NCBI RefSeq assembly: GCF_000956505.1
Contig: NZ_JYIX01000028.1
Location: forward strand, 59,257-123,256
DNA length: 64,000 nucleotides
Source of the DNA: Microbacterium azadirachtae
GTDB lineage: Bacteria > Actinomycetota > Actinomycetes > Actinomycetales > Microbacteriaceae
Direction of reading: 5' to 3'
Shown: positions 52,656 to 60,412 of the stretch, piece after piece
Layout of the letters: every line of letters starts with the position of its first letter
How positions within the stretch are numbered: position 1 is the stretch's first letter
Notes under the pieces: generated by a model
Database searches by the model: none
What the model was told of the DNA's origin: nothing
The model's input: only the letters and a program-made list of their open reading frames with translations
Translations under genes and position numbers: made by a program

Positions 52656-52735
52656 GGATCCGTCGCCGTGCGCCGGACGGATCCGTCGCCCACGGGATCC
52701 GTCGCCCACCGGATCCGTCGTCCACCGGATCCGTC
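52656..52735. repeat. Tandem GGATCCGTC array
   Basis: GGATCCGTC starts at 52656, 52679, 52695, 52711 and 52727, so the last three intervals are exactly 16 bases. Full units read GGATCCGTCGCCCACC with small changes. GGATCC is palindromic, and each unit carries one. Confidence 0.75.
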
Positions 52736-52736
52736 C

Positions 52737-52813
52737 ACGCCCCCTCGCAGTGTCGACGCCCCCTCGCAGTAGCGCACGCCAGAGGGGGCGTGGGCGGGCA
52801 GAGGGGGCGTCGG
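52737..52813. repeat. Palindromic element family B, copy 3
   Basis: Same layout and orientation as copy 2: ACGCCCCCTCGCAG and CGACGCCCCCTC on the left, GAGGGGGCGT twice on the right, and the loop core GCGCACGCCAGAG (52772-52784), which differs by one base from copies 1 and 2. An outer-arm change (CCACGCC for CGACGCC) is matched by GGGCGTGG on the inner right arm. Confidence 0.7.
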
Positions 52814-53058
52814 CGCAAGACGGTGCGCGCGCAGGGGCGTTCCGCGGGCACTCCTCGGCACCGGGGGCGCCGGTGCAGTCCAAGCCGCGGTCCATGGAAG
52901 CGGGAGAACCCCAGCTCATCGCTTCCTGGCAGTGGACTGCACCGGCTAGAACGCCGAGGAGGGGGAGGAACCTCGGCTGTGCTCACTCTAGGGCTGCCGT
53001 GCGGTTTCCGCACGTGAAAAGTGCTGATGGATCCGGCGGGACGAAGGCCGCGGACTGC

Positions 53059-53364
53059 TCAGACGTCGATGACGACGAGGCCGTCGGCCAGCAGGTCGGC
53101 GAGGAAGGCGGAGACCGTGGATTCGTCGAACGGGGATCGGGAGGCCTCTGCGCCGAGTTCGGCGTGGATGCGCGCCAGCTCGGTGGCGAGCGCCCTGGCG
53201 TCGCCGATGCCGTCCGAGAGCAGCATCCAGATCAGCCAGCCGGTGTCGGTGAACTCGAACTGGGCGCCGGAGCCGAGATGCGCGGCCCAGACGACGTGGT
53301 CGGGGCCGTCGTGCTCGGAGGCCTCGATCCAGGCTGTGTGAGGCGAGATGCGGTAGCCGCTCAT
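53059..53364 (-). CDS. PqqD-like protein, copy 2
   Basis: A 101-residue protein: YRISPHTAWIEASEHDG, FTDTGWLIWMLLSDGIGD and VSAFLADLLADGLVVIDV match the PqqD fold (about residues 2-100). The central FEFTDTGWLIWMLL is the site where such proteins hold peptide beta-strands. The ATG overlaps the stop of the nucleotidyltransferase gene (ATGA), so the two proteins are made together. The copy at 25337 is only loosely similar. No precursor peptide or modifying enzyme is visible nearby. Confidence 0.68.
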   Translation of the reverse strand: MSGYRISPHTAWIEASEHDGPDHVVWAAHLGSGAQFEFTDTGWLIWMLLSDGIGDARALATELARIHAELGAEASRSPFDESTVSAFLADLLADGLVVIDV

Positions 53365-54245
53365 CGCCGTGCTCCGCGCAGCCGCGCTCCGAGGACAGTG
53401 CCCGCCAGGCGCAGGCGTGCGAACTGCGCGCGCACGATCTCGCTTCGGCGAGGCTCGTGGCCGAGGCGCAGCGCGAGATGCGTGCGGTTGACCCGCAGCG
53501 ACTGCCGCAGCACGCGCAGCTTCGCGCCGGCGCCGACCGCGGAGCGGAACCGCGCCGACCACTCGTCGAGCCGGTCGCCGTCGCTGCGGGACCAGTACGT
53601 CCACAGGGCGAAGTCCGGCGCATCGCGATGCTGCGCCAGCTCGCCGATCCCCGCCGCCAGCGCCGTGGTGGCCTGCAGCTCCTCGGCCAGCGCCCGCACC
53701 TCCCGCTGCACGTCGTCGCCGCAGCGCGCCCACGCGTCGGCGCGCTCGGAGCCCTGGGACCGGGCGGCGTGCGTGGTCTGCACGAGCACCTGCCCGGCGG
53801 GAGACAGCACGGTGCACGGCCGGTGCGCGATGGGGGCCGTGCCGCGATCGCGCCAGAGCCGCTCGAACACCGTCGCCGGATCGGCGCGCGGCCCGGGAAG
53901 GGTGCGGTGCACGTCGACGAAGCTCCAGGACGGGTGCCGGAAGTTCGCCGCATGCGCGAACGGCGAGCCCTCCTCGAACCCCGTGTACAGCGACCAGCCC
54001 TGCACCTCGAGGGCGGTGATCAGCCGGTCCAGATGCGCCGGGCGCACGAGCACGTCCACATCCGCGGAGCGATGGAGTCCGTCGCGCAGGGCGACGTCGG
54101 TGGCCGGACCCTTGATGTGCAGCAGATCCACACCAGCGCCGTCGGCCACGCGCTGCACCATCGCGTGCGACAGGTGCACGTTCGCCCACGCCGGCACCCG
54201 CGCGGTGACGCCCGTCGACGAACCGCTCGTGCGTGCGATGGCCAC
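53361..54245 (-). CDS. Uncharacterised nucleotidyltransferase (PF14907 type), copy 2
   Basis: A 294-residue protein. LLHIKGPATDVALRDGLH and the Asp62-Val-Asp64 pair in RSADVDVLVRPAHL give the nucleotidyltransferase active-site pattern; WSFVDVHRTLPGPRADPATV aligns with the equivalent region of copy 1 at 37868. The C-terminal half is Arg/Ala-rich and helical. GTG start with a TAGAAT box six bases upstream. Coupled to the PqqD-like gene by a four-base overlap. Confidence 0.72.
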   Translation of the reverse strand: MAIARTSGSSTGVTARVPAWANVHLSHAMVQRVADGAGVDLLHIKGPATDVALRDGLHRSADVDVLVRPAHLDRLITALEVQGWSLYTGFEEGSPFAHAANFRHPSWSFVDVHRTLPGPRADPATVFERLWRDRGTAPIAHRPCTVLSPAGQVLVQTTHAARSQGSERADAWARCGDDVQREVRALAEELQATTALAAGIGELAQHRDAPDFALWTYWSRSDGDRLDEWSARFRSAVGAGAKLRVLRQSLRVNRTHLALRLGHEPRRSEIVRAQFARLRLAGTVLGARLRGARR

Positions 54246-54251
54246 GCGCCG

Positions 54252-54257
54252 ATTCTA
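54252..54257 (-). promoter_or_regulatory. -10 box of the nucleotidyltransferase-PqqD pair, leaderless
   Basis: TAGAAT on the minus strand ends six bases before the GTG (54245-54243); it matches the -10 consensus at five of six positions. No ribosome-binding site is present in CGGCGC. Confidence 0.55.
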
Positions 54258-54338
54258 GGACGAGGCGCGCGCAGGCGTCGCGACCGGGCGCTCCCGCCAG
54301 TGATATTTCGGTTAGTGCGTTCCGGTGATACTGCGGCA

Positions 54339-54344
54339 TAGACT
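54339..54344 (+). promoter_or_regulatory. Candidate -10 box of the Wzz/BY-kinase gene
   Basis: TAGACT lies 73 bases before the GTG at 54418. Unlike many genes in this window, this gene has a leader and a Shine-Dalgarno sequence (GGAGGA, 54405-54410). No -35 match was found. Confidence 0.35.
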
Positions 54345-54417
54345 ACGGGCGAGCGCTACTGGGGAGTTGGCGCCCGCGGTGTTCGGTACACCCTCCCCGC
54401 AAACGGAGGAGCTGCTC

Positions 54418-56085
54418 GTGACAGTGCTCGACTTCCTCGTGCTGATCCGTCGAGGGTGGTTCTTCCTCGCGCTCGGGTTGCTGTTCGGCGCTCTCGGCGG
54501 CTTCGTGACGGCCCAGCTCACGCCACCCGTCTACACGGCGCAGGCGACCGGCTTCATCGCCGGCACCGGCGGAGCCGTCATCGCCGGGACCAATATCGCG
54601 ATCGATCGCGCCGGGGCCTACATGCCGCTGGTCGACACCGCCCAGGTGCGGGAGGAGATCGCGAAGGACGCGAAGGTGCCGCTGTCGAAGCTGAACGGCT
54701 CGCTCAGCGCCCAGGTCGTGCCCGGCAGCACGATGGTGCGAGTCACCGCGAATGCGCCGGATCCGCAGAGCGCGTTGCGTCTCGCCAACGGCGCCCTGCA
54801 CGCGCTCGCCAACGTCGTGGCCCGCATCGAGGACGCCGCCGGAGCGGGGGCGACCCCGCCGCCCGGCAGCACCGTCGTGCCGACCGAAGGCATCGTGATC
54901 GTGCCTCTCGACCAGGCCGTCGCGCCGAGGACGCCGTCGGCGCCGGACAAGCGCGCCATGATCATCGCCGGAGCGCTGATCGGCCTGGGCGTGGGACTGC
55001 TGCTCGTGCTGCTGCGGCGCGCCCTCGACGTGCGGGTGCGGGCGCACACGGACGTCGCGGCGATCGTGGGCGCGGGCGTGCTCGGCCGCGTGCCGAAGTT
55101 CGATCCCGACGGGCGCAGCAAGAAGGATGCGATCGCCCGTGCCGTCGCGCACGAGGCGCATCGGCAGATCCGCACCGGGCTGCGCTTCGCGAGCGTCGAC
55201 CAGGAGGTGCGCGTCGTCATGGTCACGAGCGCCAACCTCGGGGAAGGCAAATCCAGCACGACCCGTACGCTCGCCCGTGTGCTCGCAGAGTCCGGTCAGC
55301 GCACGCTGGTGATCGACGGCGACCTGCGCCGCCCGACCGTCGCCGAGGGGTTCGACCTCGACGGCACCGTCGGCCTCAGCGAGGTCCTCAGCGGGCAGAT
55401 GCCGATCGGGCCCGCGATCCGGCAGACGTCGGATCCGAATCTGTTCGTGCTGCCCGCAGGAGGGATCCCGCCGAACCCGTCGGAGATGCTGGGCTCGACC
55501 GCCTTCCAGCGGCTGCTGGGAGAACTCCGGCGCGACTTCTTCATCGTCATCGACGCGCCGCCCGTGCTGCCGGTGACGGACGCGAGCGTGATGAGCGCTT
55601 TCGTGGACGGCGTGGTGTTCGTGATCGCCATGGGGCGCACCCGCAAGACCGAGGTCGTCGAGGCGCGCACCCAGCTCGCCCAGATCCGGGCTCGGATCCT
55701 CGGCGTCGTGCTCAACTTCGTGGCGATGCGAAACAGCGCCAACGGCTACGGCTACTACCGCAAGAACAGTCACTACTACGCGCAGACGAGCCGGAATGAC
55801 GACGCCGCAGGAGATGACGAGGTCGCCGCGCTGATCTCCGAAGCGGAGCTGTCGCCGGCCGCGTTCGACGGGGAGCCCCCCGCTCCGGAGGAGAGCGGTG
55901 CGGAGGACGAGGGAGCGAGCAGGGAGAGGCGCGCAAGCCGGTCCCGCACGGTGTCCGATGACGCGGCGAGCTCGAGGGCGACCCATGCGCGTCCGCGGAT
56001 CGCGCAGACGGGGCAGCGCAGCACGCCGGTGCGCGCCCGTCGCGCCAAGGACGCGAACGATCTCGATCCCGACGCCACGGCGTGA
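54418..56085 (+). CDS. Wzz-type chain-length regulator fused to BY-kinase
   Basis: A 555-residue protein combining a Wzz domain (membrane helices at about 12-32 and 180-200, with an outer region between) and a cytoplasmic bacterial tyrosine kinase. Walker A is SANLGEGKSSTTR (271-283), A' LVIDGDLRRP (297-306) and B FFIVIDAPPVLP (374-385). A Tyr cluster, Tyr444, 446, 447, 453 and 454, is the likely autophosphorylation site, followed by an acidic then basic tail of 95 residues. Such proteins control polymer length and export. The GTG has GGAGGA seven bases upstream. Confidence 0.88.
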   Translation: MTVLDFLVLIRRGWFFLALGLLFGALGGFVTAQLTPPVYTAQATGFIAGTGGAVIAGTNIAIDRAGAYMPLVDTAQVREEIAKDAKVPLSKLNGSLSAQVVPGSTMVRVTANAPDPQSALRLANGALHALANVVARIEDAAGAGATPPPGSTVVPTEGIVIVPLDQAVAPRTPSAPDKRAMIIAGALIGLGVGLLLVLLRRALDVRVRAHTDVAAIVGAGVLGRVPKFDPDGRSKKDAIARAVAHEAHRQIRTGLRFASVDQEVRVVMVTSANLGEGKSSTTRTLARVLAESGQRTLVIDGDLRRPTVAEGFDLDGTVGLSEVLSGQMPIGPAIRQTSDPNLFVLPAGGIPPNPSEMLGSTAFQRLLGELRRDFFIVIDAPPVLPVTDASVMSAFVDGVVFVIAMGRTRKTEVVEARTQLAQIRARILGVVLNFVAMRNSANGYGYYRKNSHYYAQTSRNDDAAGDDEVAALISEAELSPAAFDGEPPAPEESGAEDEGASRERRASRSRTVSDDAASSRATHARPRIAQTGQRSTPVRARRAKDANDLDPDATA

Positions 56086-56098
56086 TCGCGCGGAACCG

Positions 56099-57415
56099 TC
56101 AGGTGAGGTGAGGAGCGTGCACACCGAGGGGAGGGGCGGCGGAGTCGCCATGCCGAGAGAGTCCCCCGTGCAGCGCCACCGCCATCACGAACGCCCAGCC
56201 GATCGTGAGGAACACCTCGCCGAGCTGCGTCGCCGTGACGAGGACCACGATGGTGGACGCCTCCATCGCCTGCATGCTGAACGGACCGGCATCCGCCCGC
56301 AGGGGACGCAGGCCGATCCATGCGGTCAGGGCCACGACGAGGATGAGCGCGAAGAAGCCGCCTTCGACGAGCAGCGTCGCGTAGGAGTCGTGGAAGAGGA
56401 ATGTCTGGCCGGTCGACATGTTCACGAACGCGGTGCCGAGCCCGGATCCCTGCGGCGGGGTCTCGGCGAGCTTTCGCGCCACGCTGTCGGCGATCTGGGC
56501 GCGCAGCTGGTCGGTGCCGGTGCGGTCGGCGAACAGGCCGATCTGCGCGAGGTTGTCCTGCAGGTAGGAGATGCCCAGCCACAGGGCGGCCGCGCCGAAG
56601 AGCCGGGTCAGCAGCCGCCGGCGCGAGAACAGGGCGAGCCAGACCAGGGCCGCCAGGAGGCCAGCCATCGTCGTGCGCGATCCGGTCAGGACGGTGAGAC
56701 CGGTGAACAGGACGAGTGTTCCCGCCCGGGCCCAGCGCGAGGTCTGCGTGGCCGCGAGCAGCAGTCCGCCGATCGCGTACAGCAGACCGGCGGCGTTCTT
56801 GTCGCCGACGTAGCCGGAGAGGAACTGCTGATAGTCGTGCGGCGCGATCCCCGCATAGAACAGCACGGCGTTGAGCACCAGCCCGCACGCGAAACCCTCG
56901 ATGAGCGCGACGAGGCGCAGCCGTCCCGTCCCCGCGAAGACGGTGAAGACGAGCAGGAGTCCGAGCCGGATGAGGCGCTGGCGCCAATCGGACGCACCCG
57001 TCATGGGCGCCGCGGACGCCGACACGATGAGGTCGTAGACGATCAGCGCCACGGCCGCGACGATGAACAGCCGCAGCTGCGGGGAGACGAAGCGCGGTCG
57101 GCGGGTCGTCGCGACCACCACGAGCACGGCCATCGCGAAATAGCGGATCGGGACGTCCACGGGCAGGCCGGGCAGGTTGTAACCGGCGGCCAGCAGGATC
57201 GCCATCGTGAACTCGAGCAACGGCGTCTCGGAGAGCCATCGCTTCGACGCGGTCAACGCCTCCGCGCCCCAGGAGGTTCCGCGGTCGGCCGCGGCCTTCG
57301 GAGCGGCGCGCCCCTCGGCCCGAGGGGGCGGGACGAGGGCCGGCGGCTTCCCGTCGCCTCCGGCACGGTCCGCGCGCCCGCGGCGTCCGTACGCGGCAGA
57401 GGGCGGGTCCGACAT
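56099..57415 (-). CDS. O-antigen ligase/polymerase-like membrane protein, second copy
   Basis: A 438-residue protein with a proline/arginine-rich cytoplasmic N-terminus of about 70 residues and ten or so membrane segments. FLSGYVGDKNAAGLLYAIGG, LTGSRTTMAGLLAALVWLAL and GSGLGTAFVNMSTGQTFLFH with DSYATLLVEGGFFALI are the Wzy_C-like parts. A CACAAT box lies six bases before the ATG. It faces the BY-kinase gene 13 bases apart. Another protein of this type is at 34011. Confidence 0.78.
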   Translation of the reverse strand: MSDPPSAAYGRRGRADRAGGDGKPPALVPPPRAEGRAAPKAAADRGTSWGAEALTASKRWLSETPLLEFTMAILLAAGYNLPGLPVDVPIRYFAMAVLVVVATTRRPRFVSPQLRLFIVAAVALIVYDLIVSASAAPMTGASDWRQRLIRLGLLLVFTVFAGTGRLRLVALIEGFACGLVLNAVLFYAGIAPHDYQQFLSGYVGDKNAAGLLYAIGGLLLAATQTSRWARAGTLVLFTGLTVLTGSRTTMAGLLAALVWLALFSRRRLLTRLFGAAALWLGISYLQDNLAQIGLFADRTGTDQLRAQIADSVARKLAETPPQGSGLGTAFVNMSTGQTFLFHDSYATLLVEGGFFALILVVALTAWIGLRPLRADAGPFSMQAMEASTIVVLVTATQLGEVFLTIGWAFVMAVALHGGLSRHGDSAAPPLGVHAPHLT

Positions 57416-57456
57416 GGTCTGATTGTGCCAGGTCGGGACCGCGCGGGGGAGGCCCC

Positions 57457-58383
57457 ATGAGCGACCTCGACGCCTCCACCGACCGCACTCCGCGCGGGAT
57501 ATCCGTCGTGGTGCCGCACTACGGGGATCCGGCTCCCGCGCTCGCACTCCTCGACGCGCTGCGGGCCCAGGTCGACGCACCCCCGCTGCAGCTCATCGTC
57601 GTGGACGACGCGTCGCCCGATCCGTTCCCCGACGCGACGGGGGTGACCGTGCTGCGCCGCGAGACCAACGGCGGCTTCGGCGCGGCCGTCAACACGGGGG
57701 TCGCCGCCGCCTCGCAGGAGCGGCTTCTCGTGCTGAACAGCGACCTGCAGCTGGAACCGACGTTCGTGTCGTCGCTCGTCGCCGCGGCCGCGCCGTGGCC
57801 TCGGACCGTGGCGGCGCCGATGGTGGTCGGTCTCGACGGCGCGACCCAGTGGGCGGGCCGTCGCTGGCCGCGCACCCGGCACCACGTCGTGGAGTGGCTG
57901 ACGCCGCTCGCCCGGTTCCGTCCGCGCCTGCACGAGGCGGTCGGGCACGACACCCGCTGCGTGGCGGGTGCGGTGCTGCCGGTGGACTGGGTGCTGGGCG
58001 CCGCGCTGCTGATCCCGGCCGACGCGTTCCGAGCGATCGGCGGCTTCGACGAGCGGTACTTCATGAACGTGGAGGAGGTCGACCTCCAGCGTCGGCTGAC
58101 TGCGGCGGGGGTGCCCTCGGTGTTCCTCGGCACCGTCCAGGTGCGGCATGAGGGCGGCGGCTCATCGGAATCCGCCCGGCGCGTGCGCTGGGTCACCCAG
58201 GCGCGGATCCGCTACGCCGAGAAGTGGGGCGAGCATCCGGGGCTGCTCCGGTTCGGGCTGCGGGCGGCGAGCGCGGTGAACCTGGCGTTCAACGCCGGAC
58301 GGCGGATGTTCGGGCGCGACGTGCAGCCGCTCGAGACGTACCGGCGCGAGCTCGCGGCGATCCGGCCAGGGGGTGCGCGATGA
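57457..58383 (+). CDS. Family 2 glycosyltransferase (rhamnosyltransferase-like)
   Basis: A 308-residue GT-A enzyme. ISVVVPHYGDPAPALALLDA, LIVVDDASPDPFPDATG and RLLVLNSDLQLEPTFVSSLV give the donor site with its Asp pair. GAALLIPADAFRAIGGFDER and FMNVEEVDLQRRLTAAGVP are typical of rhamnosyl/galactofuranosyl-type GT2 proteins. It begins a tightly overlapping run of plus-strand genes reaching the end of the window. Confidence 0.83.
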   Translation: MSDLDASTDRTPRGISVVVPHYGDPAPALALLDALRAQVDAPPLQLIVVDDASPDPFPDATGVTVLRRETNGGFGAAVNTGVAAASQERLLVLNSDLQLEPTFVSSLVAAAAPWPRTVAAPMVVGLDGATQWAGRRWPRTRHHVVEWLTPLARFRPRLHEAVGHDTRCVAGAVLPVDWVLGAALLIPADAFRAIGGFDERYFMNVEEVDLQRRLTAAGVPSVFLGTVQVRHEGGGSSESARRVRWVTQARIRYAEKWGEHPGLLRFGLRAASAVNLAFNAGRRMFGRDVQPLETYRRELAAIRPGGAR

Positions 58384-59357
58384 GGGTGCTCTTGGTCAGC
58401 CCGGTCTTCCACGGATACTGGAGCGCCTTCGCCGCCGCGCTCGAGGCGCTCCAGCTCGACGTGACCGTGCACTGCTACGACGCCGGCGGGATCGGCAACG
58501 CCCTCGCGCATCGTGCGCCGGGATCCGCACTCGCCGCCCGGGTGCGCGGCGCCGCGACCGCCGCCGCGATCCGCGCGCTGACGGCGGCGGATCCCGATGC
58601 CGTCCTGGTCGTGAAGGGAGACGCCCTCGAGGCCGACTGGTGGCACGCGCTCGCCGCGTCGGGCGCGCGCAGCGCCCTGTGGCTCTACGACGAGCTCGCG
58701 CGCATGCGCTACGACGACGAGACGCTCGGCACGGTCGACCGCGTGTTCAGCTACAGCCCCGACGACACCCGCACCCTGCAGGAGCGGGGCATCGATGCCG
58801 CCGTGCTGCCGGACGGCTTCGATGCGCTCACCGCGTTCACCCCGCGGCCCAGCCACCGCACGAGCTTCATCGGCGCGCGCTACCCGGAGCGGGAGCGCCT
58901 GCTGCGGGTGCTCGCCGAGGCCGGTGAGGCCGTCGAGGCGTACGGACGGGAGTGGTCACGGAGCCCCTGGGACGTGCTGCGGACCGCCCGCTGGCGCGGG
59001 GCGGGCGTGCCCGCGCACGGCGACGTCGATCGGGCGACGTACTTCGGCGTCATGGCGGGCAGCGCCGCCACCCTCAACATCCACGGCGACGGCCACGACG
59101 GCTTCTCGATGCGCACGTACGAGGCGCCGGGCGTCGGCGCGCTGCAGCTGATCGACCGGCCCGACGTCGCCCAGCACTACGAGGTCGGATCCGAGACCCT
59201 CGTGTTCCGCAGCGACGACGAGCTCGTCGACCAGGTGCGCCGCGCGCGGCGGGACGAGAGCTGGGCGCGCGGGATCCGTGAGGCAGGACGGCGGCGCACG
59301 CTCGCCGAGCACACGCTCGTGCACCGCATGCGGGAGGTGCGTGCGGCATGGGCCTGA
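58380..59357 (+). CDS. GT-B glycosyltransferase (CgeB-like)
   Basis: A 325-residue protein opening MRVLLVSPVFHGYWSAFAAA. The C-terminal FSMRTYEAPGVGALQLIDRP and ETLVFRSDDELVDQVRRARR match the Glyco_trans_1_2 domain (PF13524) of CgeB-type spore and surface glycosylation proteins. The ATG overlaps the GT2 stop (ATGA). Donor unknown. Confidence 0.75.
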   Translation: MRVLLVSPVFHGYWSAFAAALEALQLDVTVHCYDAGGIGNALAHRAPGSALAARVRGAATAAAIRALTAADPDAVLVVKGDALEADWWHALAASGARSALWLYDELARMRYDDETLGTVDRVFSYSPDDTRTLQERGIDAAVLPDGFDALTAFTPRPSHRTSFIGARYPERERLLRVLAEAGEAVEAYGREWSRSPWDVLRTARWRGAGVPAHGDVDRATYFGVMAGSAATLNIHGDGHDGFSMRTYEAPGVGALQLIDRPDVAQHYEVGSETLVFRSDDELVDQVRRARRDESWARGIREAGRRRTLAEHTLVHRMREVRAAWA

Positions 59358-60412
59358 CCGGAGTCTCGACGTCCGCCGGGCTGCGGTTCCCGGCGGATCT
59401 GGAGGCGTGGCGGCGCTGGCAGCGCAGCCGGCACGTGGTGCGGCGCGTGCGCGATGCGGTGCGTCGTCCCGCCGCCCCCTCCTCGTTCGCGCTGCACGTG
59501 CGCGGAGCGGATCCGGCCGTCCTGTTCGCGCTCGACGCGGTGACCCCGACCGCGCTCGCCTCGGTCCTGGAGCCGCTCGCGCACCTGGGCGACGCCCCGG
59601 TGGCGGTCATCGCCCCGGCGGACGTCTCGGCGCGGCTGCCCGGCGCATGGCGGGTGGAGCGGGTGGATCCCGGCGAGGCGCCCGCGGCGCTGCGGGCGGT
59701 GCGGGCGGTCGTCTCCGCCGGGCACTTCCTGCCGGTGGGCGGGGCCGCGTTCGCGTGGGCTCAGGCACGGGACTGGCGATACCTCGTGGTGCAGCACGGA
59801 CTGCTCACCCCGTACATGGCGCCGCTGCCGGAAGGGGCGCACCTGCTCGCATTCACCGAGCGCGACGCCGACTACTGGCGTTCGGGGCGCGCCGACGTGA
59901 CGAGCGAGGTCGTGGGCAGCCAGCTGCTGTGGGCCGCGTCCGAGAACGCGGGAGCGGGGCACGCCCCCGCGGACGCGCCGCCGGTCTTCCTCGGGCAGCT
60001 GCACGGAGCAGAGCTGCCGCGACGGATCAGCGCGGCCACCGCGACCGCCTTCTGCCGCGCGCACGGGGCGCTGTACCGTCCGCACCCCGCCGAGGTCGAC
60101 CGCCTGTCCCGCTGGCAGCATGCGCGGTGGCGGCGGCAGGGGATCCGCTTCGCCGGCCCCGGCCCGCTCTCGGCGTCGCAGGGTCCCGTCGTGGCGATCT
60201 TCTCGACGGGCGTGCTCGAGGCGGCGGCCGCGGGCAGGGACGCCTGGGTCACGTGCGTGCGCCCGCCCGACTGGGTGCGGGAGTTCTGGGACCGGTACGA
60301 GCTGAGCGTGTGGGGCGGATCCGCCACTCCCGCCCCGGTGCGCCCCGCCGTCGAACCCGCGAGGGCGATCGCCGGTGCGGTGCGCGGCATCACGGAAGAA
60401 GGACGACGATGA
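59348..60412 (+). CDS. Putative GT-B-fold transferase, family not recognised
   Basis: A 354-residue protein. VVQHGLLTPYMAPLPEGAHL, LYRPHPAEVDRLSRWQHAR and VVAIFSTGVLEAAAAGRDAW resemble the donor-site strands of capsule-type transferases (CDP-glycerol or sialyl-type GT-B proteins). The second is where an HP motif contacts the nucleotide. A basic N-terminal stretch of 45 residues precedes it. Direct overlap with the CMP-sugar synthetase gene suggests that it may use a CMP-nonulosonate donor. That role is inferred from context. Confidence 0.5.
   Translation: MGLTGVSTSAGLRFPADLEAWRRWQRSRHVVRRVRDAVRRPAAPSSFALHVRGADPAVLFALDAVTPTALASVLEPLAHLGDAPVAVIAPADVSARLPGAWRVERVDPGEAPAALRAVRAVVSAGHFLPVGGAAFAWAQARDWRYLVVQHGLLTPYMAPLPEGAHLLAFTERDADYWRSGRADVTSEVVGSQLLWAASENAGAGHAPADAPPVFLGQLHGAELPRRISAATATAFCRAHGALYRPHPAEVDRLSRWQHARWRRQGIRFAGPGPLSASQGPVVAIFSTGVLEAAAAGRDAWVTCVRPPDWVREFWDRYELSVWGGSATPAPVRPAVEPARAIAGAVRGITEEGRR

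Larger units (their letters stand above)
52389..53058. other. Repeat-rich gene-free stretch
   Basis: These 670 bases contain no supported gene, though long accidental frames cross them. They hold two copies of palindromic element B (52489-52573 and 52737-52813) and a tandem GGATCCGTC array between them. A shared sequence reading GCAGTGTCGACGCCCCCTCG occurs in both element copies. A short inverted segment near 52875-52960 (CAGTCCAAGCC and GCAGTGGACTGCA) is the last structure before the PqqD-like gene ends. Confidence 0.6.

Noticed and set aside
51296..53017. Long plus-strand frames across the 52.4-53.0 kb repeat region
   Set aside because: They start inside a glycosyltransferase in another frame and are made of Arg/Ala/Gly runs coded by the palindromes; no motif or ribosome-binding site supports them.
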